From: Collimonas rhizosphaerae
GTDB lineage: Bacteria; Pseudomonadota; Gammaproteobacteria; Burkholderiales; Burkholderiaceae_D
Assembly (NCBI RefSeq): GCF_038896935.1
Contig: NZ_JBANDC010000001.1
Coordinates: 372,001 to 436,000 of the forward strand
DNA: 64,000 bases
Reading direction: 5' to 3'
Translations under genes and position numbers: made by a program
Part shown: piece after piece, positions 10,860 through 20,023 of the stretch
How positions within the stretch are numbered: the first letter of the stretch is position 1
Layout: every line of letters starts with the position of its first letter
The notes under the pieces: model-generated
Seen by the model: the letters and a program-made list of their open reading frames with translations, nothing else
The model's database searches: none
What the model was told of the DNA's origin: nothing

Positions 10860-11573
10860 ATGTCATCACGTACTTTGAAATTTAAAATCTACCGTTACGA
10901 TCCTGATAAGGATGCCAAGCCTTACATGCAGGACCTGACGGTAGAGCTGCTGCCAACCGACAAGATGCTGCTGGATGCTTTGCAGCGCATCAAGGCCGAC
11001 GTCGACGATTCGCTGGCGCTGCGCCGCTCCTGCCGCGAAGGCGTGTGCGGTTCCGACGCCATGAACATCAACGGCAAGAACGGCCTGGCCTGCACCACCA
11101 ACCTGAACGAACTGACCGAGCCCATCATCCTCAAGCCGCTGCCGGGCCTGCCGGTGATCCGCGACCTGATCGTCGACATGACGCAGTTCTTCAAGCAATA
11201 CGAATCGATCAAGCCGTTCCTGATCAACGACAACATCCCGCCGGAAAAAGAGCGCCTGCAATCACCGGAACAGCGCGAAGAGCTGGATGGCCTGTACGAG
11301 TGCATCCTGTGCGCATGCTGTTCGACTTCCTGCCCGTCGTTCTGGTGGAACCCGGACAAGTTCGTCGGCCCGGCCGGCTTGCTGCAAGCCTACCGCTTCA
11401 TCGCCGACAGCCGCGACGAAGCCACCGGCGCGCGCCTGGACAACCTGGAAGATCCGTATCGCCTGTTCCGCTGCCGTTCGATCATGAACTGCGTGGATGT
11501 CTGTCCGAAGGGCTTGAACCCTAACGCAGCGATCGGCAAGATCAAAGAGCTGATGGTGCGTCGAGCGGTATAA
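10860..11573 (+). CDS. sdhB: Succinate dehydrogenase iron-sulfur subunit
   Basis: A 237-residue electron-transfer subunit of complex II. The [2Fe-2S] ligands are in RRSCREGVCGSDAMNINGKN and the following ACTTN. The [4Fe-4S] and [3Fe-4S] ligands are in CILCACCSTSCPSFWWNPD and CRSIMNCVDVCPKGLNP. The length matches the E. coli protein (238). It is the last structural gene of sdhCDAB and is followed by an inverted repeat and then sdhE. Confidence 0.97.
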   Translation: MSSRTLKFKIYRYDPDKDAKPYMQDLTVELLPTDKMLLDALQRIKADVDDSLALRRSCREGVCGSDAMNINGKNGLACTTNLNELTEPIILKPLPGLPVIRDLIVDMTQFFKQYESIKPFLINDNIPPEKERLQSPEQREELDGLYECILCACCSTSCPSFWWNPDKFVGPAGLLQAYRFIADSRDEATGARLDNLEDPYRLFRCRSIMNCVDVCPKGLNPNAAIGKIKELMVRRAV

Positions 11574-11586
11574 AAGAGAGTAAGCA

Positions 11587-11616
11587 GGGCGGGACGGCTC
11601 CCGAGTCTTCCCGCCC
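11587..11616. repeat. Inverted repeat between sdhB and sdhE
   Basis: Eight-base GC-rich arms GGGCGGGA and TCCCGCCC are separated by 14 bases. The downstream sequence has only a short T stretch (TTGT), so at most it is a weak terminator that could lower expression of the genes beyond sdhB. Confidence 0.55.
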
Positions 11617-11690
11617 TTGTCGTCGCGGCAGTTTTAGAACTGTTCGTCGAAAGCGCCGAATGGCGATATCAAATAGAATAAGTGGGTTCC

Positions 11691-11960
11691 ATGTCTATCA
11701 TCCATCAAGCCGATCCTGCCAACCGAGCCCGCCTGCGCTGGCGTGCGCGACGCGGCCTGCTTGAAAACGACCTGATACTCACGCGTTTCCTGGACGCAAA
11801 CGAAGCCAGCATGACGGACGACGATGTCGATGCTTTTTCGCGCCTGATGGAGTTGTCCGACAACGAACTAATGGATTTGCTGCTGGTCCGTAAAGAACCG
11901 GACGGCTTGCTGGATTTGCCGCAAGTGCATGCCCTGTTAGCCAGAATACGCACTGCTTAA
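11691..11960 (+). CDS. sdhE: Succinate dehydrogenase flavinylation factor SdhE
   Basis: An 89-residue cytoplasmic assembly factor that promotes covalent attachment of FAD to SdhA. The RGxxE signature needed for flavinylation is visible in RARRGLLENDLIL near the N-terminus, and the protein has the all-helical composition of the DUF339/SdhE family. I chose the ATG at 11691; a GTG nine bases upstream is also in frame but less likely. It lies between sdhB and gltA, the usual place in betaproteobacteria. Confidence 0.94.
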   Translation: MSIIHQADPANRARLRWRARRGLLENDLILTRFLDANEASMTDDDVDAFSRLMELSDNELMDLLLVRKEPDGLLDLPQVHALLARIRTA

Positions 11961-12066
11961 GCCTGTATCTTCGCTGGCGGCGACGGCCGCGGAAGAAATG
12001 GACCAGCTTGCAGGCGCGTCTTTTGTTTTTTTGATTTAGAGTCACCTTTTGATTGAGGGAAGAGCC

Positions 12067-13371
12067 ATGACCACCGCTGATACAAAAGCCACGCTATCGT
12101 TTTCCGATGGCAGTCCATCCGTAGAATTTCCTATTTACAAGGGCACCGTCGGCCCCGAAGTCATCGATATCCGCAAGCTGTACGGCGCTACCGGCAAGTT
12201 CACTTACGACCCCGGTTTCATGTCGACCGCGGCGTGCAATTCATCGATCACCTACATCGACGGCGACAAGGGCGAGCTGCTGTACCGCGGTTACCCGATC
12301 GAGCAGCTGGCGGTCAATTGCGACTTCCTGGAAACCTGCTACCTGCTGCTGAACGGCGAATTGCCGACTGCCGCTGAAAAGGCGAAATTCGACGCTACCG
12401 TGACCCAGCACACCATGGTGCACGAGCAGATGCAATTCTTCTTCCGCGGTTTCCGCCGCGATGCGCATCCGATGGCCGTGCTGGTCGGCACCGTCGGCGC
12501 CTTGTCGTCGTTCTACCATGACTCGCTGGACATCACCGATCCGCGCCACCGCGAAGTGTCGGCCATCCGCCTGATCGCCAAGCTGCCGACCCTGGTCGCC
12601 ATGGCCTACAAGTACAACGTCGGCCAGCCTTTCGTCTACCCGCGCAACGAACTGTCGTACAGCGCCAACTTCATGCACATGATGTTCTCGACTCCGTGCG
12701 AAGAGTACAAGGTCAACGACGTGCTGGTGCGCGCGCTGGACCGTATCCTGACCTTGCACGCCGACCACGAGCAGAATGCATCGACCTCGACCGTGCGCCT
12801 GGCCGGTTCCAGCGGCGCCAATCCGTTCGCCTGTATCGCTGCCGGCATCGCTTGCCTGTGGGGTCCTGCCCACGGCGGCGCCAATGAAGCGGCGCTCAAC
12901 ATGCTGAAGGAAATCGGTTCGGTCGACAAGATTCCTGAATTCATCGCCAAGGTGAAAGACAAGAATTCCGGCGTCAAGCTGATGGGTTTCGGTCACCGCG
13001 TCTACAAGAATTTCGACCCGCGCGCCAAGCTGATGCGTGAAACCTGCTACGAAGTGCTGAACGAACTTGGCCTGCATGACGACCCGCTGTTCAAGCTGGC
13101 GATGGCTTTGGAAAAAGTCGCGCTGGAAGACGAATACTTCGTTTCCCGCAAGCTGTATCCGAACGTCGACTTCTACTCCGGCATCGTGCAGTCGGCGCTG
13201 GGCATCCCGACCTCGCTGTTCACCGGTATCTTCGCCATGGCGCGCACCGTAGGCTGGATCGCGCAATGGAATGAAATGATTTCCGATCCGGAACAGAAAA
13301 TCGGCCGTCCGCGCCAGCTGTTCGTCGGTTCGCAGACCCGTGACGTGCCGCCAATCGAAAAACGCGGCTAA
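12067..13371 (+). CDS. gltA: Citrate synthase (type II, hexameric)
   Basis: A 434-residue enzyme that condenses oxaloacetate and acetyl-CoA to citrate. Active-site blocks are visible: HADHEQNASTSTVRLAGSSG, GPAHGGANEAALNML and MGFGHRVYKNFDPRAKLM. The N-terminal beta domain, which includes DPGFMSTAACNSSITYIDGD, is that of NADH-sensitive type II enzymes. The ATG at 12067 is preceded by a GAGGGAAGAG ribosome binding site; a TTG six codons upstream is rejected. A terminator follows, so gltA ends the sdh-sdhE-gltA unit. Confidence 0.97.
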   Translation: MTTADTKATLSFSDGSPSVEFPIYKGTVGPEVIDIRKLYGATGKFTYDPGFMSTAACNSSITYIDGDKGELLYRGYPIEQLAVNCDFLETCYLLLNGELPTAAEKAKFDATVTQHTMVHEQMQFFFRGFRRDAHPMAVLVGTVGALSSFYHDSLDITDPRHREVSAIRLIAKLPTLVAMAYKYNVGQPFVYPRNELSYSANFMHMMFSTPCEEYKVNDVLVRALDRILTLHADHEQNASTSTVRLAGSSGANPFACIAAGIACLWGPAHGGANEAALNMLKEIGSVDKIPEFIAKVKDKNSGVKLMGFGHRVYKNFDPRAKLMRETCYEVLNELGLHDDPLFKLAMALEKVALEDEYFVSRKLYPNVDFYSGIVQSALGIPTSLFTGIFAMARTVGWIAQWNEMISDPEQKIGRPRQLFVGSQTRDVPPIEKRG

Positions 13372-13401
13372 GCCGGGCGTGAACGGGCAATAGCAACACA
13401 A

Positions 13402-13429
13402 AAACAGCGAATCCCCGGATTCGCTGTTT
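13402..13429 (+). terminator. Terminator after gltA
   Basis: A strong stem AAACAGCGAATCC / GGATTCGCTGTTT is followed by TGCGTTTG. It lies 30 bp after the gltA stop. It separates gltA from odhA, which has its own 347-bp leader. Confidence 0.75.
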
Positions 13430-13499
13430 GCGTTTGTGCAGGTTATGCTATGCTCTTGTCCTGTGCCGTGTCATGCGGCCGGAAGCAGTGAGAAATGGT

Positions 13500-13550
13500 G
13501 GTAGAAACGGGTAGTAAAAGGTAGCAAAAAACACGTGGTAAACGTGTTTT
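13500..13550 (+). promoter_or_regulatory. 10-bp direct repeats and a hairpin in the odhA leader
   Basis: Three copies of GGTAG-N-AAA start at 13500, 13510 and 13520, exactly one helical turn apart. They are followed at once by a hairpin, AAAACACGT-GGTAA-ACGTGTTTT (13528-13550). The rest of the gltA/odhA gap (13372-13718) holds the gltA terminator and no convincing gene. The repeats could be a regulator binding array and the hairpin an attenuator. No clear promoter boxes were seen. Confidence 0.4.
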
Positions 13551-13718
13551 GAAGGGCAGGCAGCACCCGAATTTAGAAAAAAAGCAGTTGGCAGCAAAGA
13601 ACACAGCAATAGAGCCCTTCCCCACAACTTGATGTGCAATCCGCTAACCGGTCAGGCCGTGTCGCGGAAGGTTATGTTAACCCGCTAATCTCGCGAAACG
13701 CGAAGAAAGGTGAGCAAG

Positions 13719-16574
13719 ATGATGCAACAATACCGCTCTAATTCTTATCTCTTCGGAGGTAATGCACCGTACATTGAAGAGCTGTACGAGTCATACCTCG
13801 ACAATCCCGGTTCAGTTGCCGACAACTGGCGTGCTTATTTCGACGCCATGCAGCACGTGCCAGCCGTCGACGGCACCGACAAACCTGACGTAGGCCACGC
13901 TTCCGTCATCGCCTCGTTTGCCGAGCGCGCCAAACACGGTCCTATCCGCACCATCTCCGCTTCGGCCGACGCTGAAATGGGCCGCAAGCGTGTTGCCGCA
14001 ACCCAATTGATCGCCGCCTACCGCTACCTCGGTTCACGCTGGGCCAACCTGGATCCGCTGCAACGCCAGGAACGCTCCGTGCTGCCTGAACTGGAGCCAA
14101 GTTTCTACGGTTTCACCGATGCCGACATGGACATCGTGTTCAACATCAGCAACACCTACTTCGGCACCGAAACCGCTACGCTGCGCGACCTGCTCAATTC
14201 GCTGCGCGACACGTACTGCCGTTCGATCGGTACCGAATACATGTACATCAGCGATCCGACTGAAAAGCGCTGGATGCAAGAGCGCCTGGAGTCGACCCGC
14301 TCGGCGCCGGTATTCACCGCCGAGAAGAAAAAGCACATCCTCGACCGCCTGACCGCGGCCGAAGGCCTGGAGCGCTACCTGCACACCCGTTATGTCGGCC
14401 AGAAGCGTTTCTCGCTGGAGGGCGGCGAAAGCTTCATCGTGTCGCTGGATGAAACCATCCAGCGCGCCGGCGAAAAGGGTATCCAGGAAATCGTGATCGG
14501 CATGGCCCACCGCGGCCGCCTGAACGTGCTGGTCAACACCCTGGGCAAGATGCCGCAGGAACTGTTCGCCGAATTCGAAGGCAAGCACGCCGACGACCTG
14601 CCGGCCGGCGACGTCAAGTATCACCAAGGTTTCTCGTCCGATATCACCAGCCCAGGCGGCCCGGTGCATCTGTCGCTGGCGTTCAACCCGTCGCACCTGG
14701 AAATCGTCAACCCGGTGGTTGAAGGTTCGGTCAAGGCCCGCATGGAACGCCGCGGCGATGCCGACGGTTCGCAAGTGCTGCCGATCCTGGTGCACGGCGA
14801 CGCTGCATTTGCCGGCCAGGGCGTCGTGATGGAAACCCTGAACCTGGCGCAGACACGCGGCTACGGCACGGGCGGCACGGTGCATATCGTGATCAACAAC
14901 CAGATCGGCTTTACTACTTCCGATCCGCGCGATTCGCGTTCGACACTGTACTGCTCGGACGTGGTCAAGATGATCGAAGCGCCGGTGCTGCACGTCAACG
15001 GCGACGATCCAGAAGCGGTGGTGTACGCGACCCAGATCGCGCTCGACTACCGTATCGAGTTCAAGAAAGATATCGTTGTCGATATCATCTGCTTCCGCAA
15101 ACTGGGCCACAACGAGCAAGATACGCCGGCGCTGACCCAGCCGCTGATGTACAAGAAGATCGGCCAGCATCCAGGCACCCGCAAGCTGTATGCGGACAAG
15201 CTGGTGGCGCAAGGCACGATCGGCGCCGACGACGGCGACGCCATGGTCAAGGCATTCCGCGATGCAATGGACGCCGGCAAGCACACCATCGATCCGGTCA
15301 TCACCAACTTCAAGAGCAAATACGCGGTCGACTGGCTGCCGTTCCTGAACCGCAAGTGGACCGACGCTGCCGACACGTCGGTGCCGGTGACCGAACTGAA
15401 GCGCCTGGCTGCGCGCATCACTACCGTGCCGGAAAACTTCAAGGTCCACGCGCTGGTCGAAAAAGTACTGAACGACCGCGCTGCCATGGGCCGCGGCGAA
15501 CTCAACCTCGACTGGGGCATGGGCGAACACCTGGCCTACGCATCGCTGGTGTCGTCGGGTTATGCGATCCGCCTGACCGGCCAGGATGCCGGCCGCGGCA
15601 CGTTTGTCCACCGCCACGCCGTGCTGCATGACCAGAACCGCGAACGCTGGGATGCCGGCAGCTATATTCCGCTGCAAAACATCTCCGACCAGCAGGCGCC
15701 GTTCAAGGTGATCGACTCGGTCCTGTCGGAAGAAGCGGTGCTCGGTTTCGAATACGGTTATTCCACCGCGGAGCCAAACACGCTGACGATCTGGGAAGCG
15801 CAGTTCGGCGACTTCGCCAACGGCGCGCAAGTCGTGATCGACCAGTTCATCAGCTCCGGCGAAGTGAAGTGGGGCCGTGCTTCGGGCCTGGTCATGATGC
15901 TGCCGCACGGTTACGAAGGCCAGGGTCCGGAACACTCGTCGGCACGCCTGGAACGTTACCTGCAGCTGTGCGCTGACAACAACATGCAAGTGGTGCAGCC
16001 GACTACCGCCGCGCAGATTTTCCATCTGCTGCGCCGCCAGATGATCCGCCTGTTCCGCAAGCCGCTGGTGATCATGACGCCGAAGTCGCTGTTGCGTAAC
16101 AAGGATGCCGGTTCGCCGTTGTCCGACTTCACCAAGGGCAGTTTCCAGACCGTGATCGGCGAAGTCGACGACAAGATCGATCCTAAAAAGGTCAAGCGCG
16201 TCATCGCCTGTTCCGGCAAGGTGTATTACGACCTGGTCAACGCACGCAAGGAACGCGGCCAGACCGACGTCGCAATCATCCGCCTGGAACAGCTGTATCC
16301 ATTCCCGCACAAGGCGTTTGCCGCCGAGTTGAAGCAGTTCCCGAACTTCAACGAGCTGGTATGGACCCAGGACGAGCCGCAGAACCAAGGCGCATGGCTG
16401 CAGATCCAGCACAATATTTTTGAAAACCTGGACGAAGGCCAGAAGCTTGCCTATGCAGGCCGTCCAGCCAGCGCATCGCCAGCGGTCGGTTACTACGACA
16501 AGCACTATGCGCAGCAAAAAGCGTTGCTGGACACAGCATTTTCCAAGCTCAAAGGCTTTGTTCTGACGAAATAA
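13719..16574 (+). CDS. odhA: 2-oxoglutarate dehydrogenase E1 component
   Basis: A 951-residue thiamine-diphosphate-dependent decarboxylase, the E1 of the 2-oxoglutarate dehydrogenase complex (sucA in enterics). The N-terminal SucA segment is NSYLFGGNAPYIEELYESYL. The catalytic core includes GMAHRGRLNVLVNTLGKMP and the TPP/Mg region HGDAAFAGQGVV and NNQIGFTTSDPRDSRST. The transketolase-like C-terminal half holds PHGYEGQGPEHSSARLERYL. I chose the ATG at 13719, with AAGGTGAG just upstream, over a GTG at 13710. odhB and lpdA follow on the same strand with gaps of 110 and 195 bp that carry inverted repeats. Confidence 0.97.
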   Translation: MMQQYRSNSYLFGGNAPYIEELYESYLDNPGSVADNWRAYFDAMQHVPAVDGTDKPDVGHASVIASFAERAKHGPIRTISASADAEMGRKRVAATQLIAAYRYLGSRWANLDPLQRQERSVLPELEPSFYGFTDADMDIVFNISNTYFGTETATLRDLLNSLRDTYCRSIGTEYMYISDPTEKRWMQERLESTRSAPVFTAEKKKHILDRLTAAEGLERYLHTRYVGQKRFSLEGGESFIVSLDETIQRAGEKGIQEIVIGMAHRGRLNVLVNTLGKMPQELFAEFEGKHADDLPAGDVKYHQGFSSDITSPGGPVHLSLAFNPSHLEIVNPVVEGSVKARMERRGDADGSQVLPILVHGDAAFAGQGVVMETLNLAQTRGYGTGGTVHIVINNQIGFTTSDPRDSRSTLYCSDVVKMIEAPVLHVNGDDPEAVVYATQIALDYRIEFKKDIVVDIICFRKLGHNEQDTPALTQPLMYKKIGQHPGTRKLYADKLVAQGTIGADDGDAMVKAFRDAMDAGKHTIDPVITNFKSKYAVDWLPFLNRKWTDAADTSVPVTELKRLAARITTVPENFKVHALVEKVLNDRAAMGRGELNLDWGMGEHLAYASLVSSGYAIRLTGQDAGRGTFVHRHAVLHDQNRERWDAGSYIPLQNISDQQAPFKVIDSVLSEEAVLGFEYGYSTAEPNTLTIWEAQFGDFANGAQVVIDQFISSGEVKWGRASGLVMMLPHGYEGQGPEHSSARLERYLQLCADNNMQVVQPTTAAQIFHLLRRQMIRLFRKPLVIMTPKSLLRNKDAGSPLSDFTKGSFQTVIGEVDDKIDPKKVKRVIACSGKVYYDLVNARKERGQTDVAIIRLEQLYPFPHKAFAAELKQFPNFNELVWTQDEPQNQGAWLQIQHNIFENLDEGQKLAYAGRPASASPAVGYYDKHYAQQKALLDTAFSKLKGFVLTK

Positions 16575-16597
16575 TCGGCGTCTTATCTAATTAGTTG

Positions 16598-16658
16598 GGG
16601 ACAGAGCCGCACGGGGAGTGGAATTCGCCGCGCTACGGCGGCTCTTAAACTCTGTCCC
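16598..16658. repeat. Long inverted repeat between odhA and odhB
   Basis: Outer nine-base arms GGGACAGAG (16598-16606) and CTCTGTCCC (16650-16658) enclose further pairing, GAGCCGC with GCGGCTC and the small stem CGCCG-CGCTA-CGGCG. It lies 24 bp after odhA and 27 bp before odhB. There is no T-run. It may be a REP-like element that modulates mRNA stability between E1 and E2. Confidence 0.6.
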
Positions 16659-16684
16659 GCAATACACATGAATCGGAGAATTAA

Positions 16685-17944
16685 ATGGCTCTTCTAGAAG
16701 TAAAAGTTCCGCAGCTGTCGGAATCGGTCGCTGAAGCGACTTTGTTGACATGGCATAAAAAAATCGGCGACGCTGTCAAGCGCGACGAAAACCTGATCGA
16801 TATCGAGACCGACAAGGTTGTACTGGAACTGCCGGCGCCAGCCGACGGCGTGATCGTCCAGCTGATCAAGGGCGACGGCAGCACCGTGGTTGCGGATGAA
16901 ATCATCGCCGTGATCGACACCGACGCTTCAGCCAAGGTCAGCCCGATGGAAGTGGCAGCCGTGCCTGTGCCGCAAAGCGGCAACGCGCCGACGCCGGTGG
17001 CCGCGCCTGAACTGCAATCGAAATCGGCAGCCGGCATCGCCATGCCTGCGGCAGCCAAACTGCTGGCTGAAAACAACCTGTCGGCGGCGCAAGTCGACGG
17101 CAGCGGCAAGGACGGCCGTGTCACCAAGGGCGACGCCCTGGGCGCCATCGCCAACAAGCCGGCAGCGCCAGCACCGCTGGCAGCCGCTCCAGCCAAGCCG
17201 GCCCTGCAGCAAGTCGCAGCGCCAACCAAGGCCAACCTGGACGATCGTCCAGAAGAGCGCGTGCCGATGAGCCGCCTGCGCGCACGTATCGCCGAGCGCC
17301 TGGTGCAATCGCAATCGACCAACGCCATCCTGACGACATTCAATGAAGTCAACATGCAGCCGGTCATGGACCTGCGCACCAAATACAAGGACAAGTTCGA
17401 AAAGGAACACGGCGTCAAGCTGGGTTTCATGTCGTTCTTCGTCAAGGCTGCGGTTGCGGCGCTGAAGAAATACCCGATCGTCAATGCATCGGTGGACGGC
17501 AACGACATCGTCTACCACGGCTATTTCGATATCGGCATCGCAGTCGGTTCGCCGCGCGGCCTGGTGGTGCCGGTGTTGCGTGACGCGGACCAGATGTCGA
17601 TCGCCGACATCGAAAAGAAAATCGGCGAATTCGGCGCCAAGGCCAAGGACGGCAAGCTGACGCTGGACGACCTGACCGGCGGCACTTTCTCGATCTCGAA
17701 CGGCGGCACTTTCGGTTCGATGCTGTCGACGCCGATCATCAACCCGCCGCAATCGGCAATCCTGGGCGTGCATGCGACCAAGGACCGCGCGGTGGTTGAA
17801 AACGGCCAGATCGTGATCCGTCCGATGAACTACCTGGCAATGTCTTATGATCACCGTATCATCGATGGTCGTGAAGCTGTGCTGGCCCTGGTCGCGATGA
17901 AGGAAGCGCTGGAAGATCCAGCCCGCCTGTTGCTGGACCTGTAA
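16685..17944 (+). CDS. odhB: Dihydrolipoamide succinyltransferase (2-oxoglutarate dehydrogenase E2)
   Basis: A 419-residue core of the 2-oxoglutarate dehydrogenase complex (sucB). The order is lipoyl domain (residues 1-80, lipoylated Lys in DIETDKVVLELP), a flexible Ala/Pro linker, the E3-binding domain (about 115-155, AAAKLLAENNLSAAQVDGSG), a second Ala/Pro linker, and the catalytic domain ending with the active-site motif SYDHRIIDGREAV. A CGGAGA ribosome binding site precedes the ATG. It lies between odhA and lpdA. The single lipoyl domain and the length fit the succinyl-transferring type rather than the pyruvate enzyme. Confidence 0.97.
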   Translation: MALLEVKVPQLSESVAEATLLTWHKKIGDAVKRDENLIDIETDKVVLELPAPADGVIVQLIKGDGSTVVADEIIAVIDTDASAKVSPMEVAAVPVPQSGNAPTPVAAPELQSKSAAGIAMPAAAKLLAENNLSAAQVDGSGKDGRVTKGDALGAIANKPAAPAPLAAAPAKPALQQVAAPTKANLDDRPEERVPMSRLRARIAERLVQSQSTNAILTTFNEVNMQPVMDLRTKYKDKFEKEHGVKLGFMSFFVKAAVAALKKYPIVNASVDGNDIVYHGYFDIGIAVGSPRGLVVPVLRDADQMSIADIEKKIGEFGAKAKDGKLTLDDLTGGTFSISNGGTFGSMLSTPIINPPQSAILGVHATKDRAVVENGQIVIRPMNYLAMSYDHRIIDGREAVLALVAMKEALEDPARLLLDL

Positions 17945-17952
17945 GCGTCAAG

Positions 17953-18011
17953 TCTCGCCAGGCGAGAGCGCCCTGACTCTTGTTTCCCGAGGGGAAAATG
18001 GAGCAGGGCGC
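17953..18011. repeat. Inverted repeats between odhB and lpdA
   Basis: A hairpin TCTCGCC-A-GGCGAGA (17953-17967) is followed by eight-base arms GCGCCCTG (17968-17975) and CAGGGCGC (18004-18011). These enclose the stem TTTCCC-GAG-GGGAAA (17983-17997). This compact three-stem structure lies in the 195-bp gap before lpdA. Confidence 0.55.
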
Positions 18012-18139
18012 ATCGTTTAGGTGGCTTAGTAAATGATGAGCGCCTTGCCACTGTGATTTTTACCCGAGCCGCAAGCCGGCTGCCTGAGTTGACGGCATAT
18101 GGGGCATGAGTTGGCAAGGCAATAATTCGAAGGATGGAA

Positions 18140-19567
18140 ATGAGCAAACAATTTGATGTCGTTGTGATCGGTGGCGGTCCCGGCGGCTATATCGCAGCAA
18201 TCCGCGCCGCGCAGCTGGGCTTCAATACTGCCTGTATCGATGAATGGAAAAACGCCAAGAACGGCCCTGCGCCGGGCGGCACCTGCACCAACGTAGGCTG
18301 CATTCCATCCAAGGCATTGCTGCAATCGTCCGAACACTACGAACACGCCGGCCATGCGTTCGCCGACCATGGTATTGAAGTCAAGGGCCTGGGACTGAAC
18401 CTGGGGCAGATGCTGGCGCGCAAGGATAGCGTCGTCAAGCAGAACAACGAAGGCATCTTGTACCTGTTCAAGAAAAACAAGGTCACCTTTTTCCATGGCC
18501 GCGGCTCTTTCGTCAAGGGCGATGCCAACGCTTACGAAATCAAGGTCGCCGGCGCTGCCGAAGAAACCATTACCGCCAAGCACATCATCCTGGCTACCGG
18601 CTCCAATCCGCGCGCCTTGCCCGGCACGCCGTTTGACGAAAAACTGATCCTGTCCAATACCGGTGCACTGGCAATTGACGCGGTTCCGGCTAAACTGGGT
18701 GTTATCGGCGCCGGTGTGATCGGCCTCGAAATGGGTAGCGTCTGGCGTCGTCTCGGCTCGGATGTCAGCGTGCTGGAAGCATTGCCGACTTTCCTCGGCG
18801 CGGTCGACGAGCAGATCGCCAAGGAAGCCGGCAAGCTGTTCACCAAGCAAGGCTTGAAGGTCAGCCTGGGCGTCAAGATCGGCGCCATCACGGCCGGCAA
18901 GAATGATGTCACAGTGGAATATGTCGACGCCACCGGCGCGGCGCAAAAAGCGGTGTACGACAAGCTGATCGTGTCGATCGGCCGTATCCCTAACACCATC
19001 GGCCTGAACGCCGAAGGCGTTGGCCTGCAGCTGGACGAGCGCGGTTTCATCGCCGTCGACGGCGATTGCAAGACCAACCTGCCGAACGTCTGGGCGGTAG
19101 GCGACGTGGTGCGCGGCCCGATGCTGGCGCACAAGGCTGAGGAAGAAGGCGTGGCGGTTGCCGAGCGTATTGCCGGACAGCACGGCCATGTGAACTTCAA
19201 TACAATTCCTTGGGTGATCTACACTTCGCCGGAAATCGCGTGGGTCGGCAAGACAGAACAACAACTGAAGGCAGATGGAGTAGCATACAAGGCGGGTACT
19301 TTCCCGTTCCTGGCCAATGGCCGGGCACGCGCCTTGGGTGATACCTCGGGCATGGTCAAGTTCCTGGCGGACGCCAAGACTGACGAAATCCTGGGCGTCC
19401 ACATTGTTGGTCCAATGGCATCGGAATTGATTTCAGAAGCCGTGGTGGCGATGGAATTCCGCGCATCTGCGGAAGACATCGCCCGTATCTGCCACGCGCA
19501 CCCGTCCTTGTCGGAAGCGACCAAGGAAGCGGCGCTGGCGGTCGACAAACGGTCCCTGAATTTCTAA
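18140..19567 (+). CDS. lpdA: Dihydrolipoyl dehydrogenase (E3)
   Basis: A 475-residue flavoprotein that reoxidises dihydrolipoyl groups of the 2-oxoglutarate dehydrogenase complex with NAD. The FAD fold is VVVIGGGPGGYIAAIRAAQL. The redox-active disulfide is Cys49/Cys54 in GGTCTNVGCIPSKALL. The NAD fold is LGVIGAGVIGLEMGSVWRRL, and the C-terminal HAHPSLSEATKEAAL carries the catalytic His-Glu pair. There is no N-terminal lipoyl domain fusion. I chose the ATG at 18140, since AAGGA is five bases upstream; the ATG at 18134 overlaps that site. The context shows it serves OdhA/OdhB. Confidence 0.97.
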   Translation: MSKQFDVVVIGGGPGGYIAAIRAAQLGFNTACIDEWKNAKNGPAPGGTCTNVGCIPSKALLQSSEHYEHAGHAFADHGIEVKGLGLNLGQMLARKDSVVKQNNEGILYLFKKNKVTFFHGRGSFVKGDANAYEIKVAGAAEETITAKHIILATGSNPRALPGTPFDEKLILSNTGALAIDAVPAKLGVIGAGVIGLEMGSVWRRLGSDVSVLEALPTFLGAVDEQIAKEAGKLFTKQGLKVSLGVKIGAITAGKNDVTVEYVDATGAAQKAVYDKLIVSIGRIPNTIGLNAEGVGLQLDERGFIAVDGDCKTNLPNVWAVGDVVRGPMLAHKAEEEGVAVAERIAGQHGHVNFNTIPWVIYTSPEIAWVGKTEQQLKADGVAYKAGTFPFLANGRARALGDTSGMVKFLADAKTDEILGVHIVGPMASELISEAVVAMEFRASAEDIARICHAHPSLSEATKEAALAVDKRSLNF

Positions 19568-19578
19568 GGGAGAAGTGC

Positions 19579-19995
19579 ATGCGTTATCTGATACTGTCGT
19601 TAGGCGTTGCATTGTCCGGCTGCGCGACTACAGCGTCGGATAACGGCCGCGTGCAGATTGAGGCCACATCCGACAGCCAGCAGCTGGCTGGCGCGCGCTG
19701 CGTGGTGAAAACCGACAGCAGCCGCTGGAATGTGGTCACACCTGGCAATGTCCTGATTGTCGAAGCCGACGGCGACCTGCATGTGGTCTGCAACAAGCCC
19801 GGCTACCGTACTTCTGAAGTGGTGTATCGCGCTCCGCCCGGGCTGAATTCGCCGAGCATCGGCATCGGCGCCACCGGCGGCAGCGGCGGCATAGGTGCGG
19901 TCGGCCTTGGCTTGGGGGCAAACCTGCCGCTCAGTTTCGGCGGCAAGGAAAAAGCCTACCCTAGCCGGGTACTGGTAGAGATGGGGCGGTCATAG
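19579..19995 (+). CDS. Small putative lipoprotein
   Basis: A 138-residue protein whose signal sequence ends in the lipobox LSGC (Cys about residue 15), so it is probably anchored to a membrane facing the periplasm. The middle part is polar with a Cys pair and the C-terminal third is rich in Gly (SIGIGATGGSGGIGAVGLGLG). I do not recognise a family. A GGGAG ribosome binding site precedes the ATG. It starts 11 bp after lpdA and is followed by a terminator, so it is probably the last gene of the odh-lpdA message. Confidence 0.75.
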   Translation: MRYLILSLGVALSGCATTASDNGRVQIEATSDSQQLAGARCVVKTDSSRWNVVTPGNVLIVEADGDLHVVCNKPGYRTSEVVYRAPPGLNSPSIGIGATGGSGGIGAVGLGLGANLPLSFGGKEKAYPSRVLVEMGRS

Positions 19996-20023
19996 TTGCT
20001 GGATGTACTGCCTGGTTTGATGT

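Noticed and set aside
13443..13639. Small minus-strand open frames in the gltA/odhA gap
   Set aside because: They have no ribosome binding site or recognisable family and overlap the repeat and hairpin region; I regard the gap as non-coding leader.
14034..16517. An 827-codon open frame antisense to odhA
   Set aside because: Same reason: the frame is kept open by codon bias of odhA on the other strand. Similar long antisense frames over sdhA (8901-10838), helicase/ppx (24823-26613) and phaC (34840-36501) were also rejected.
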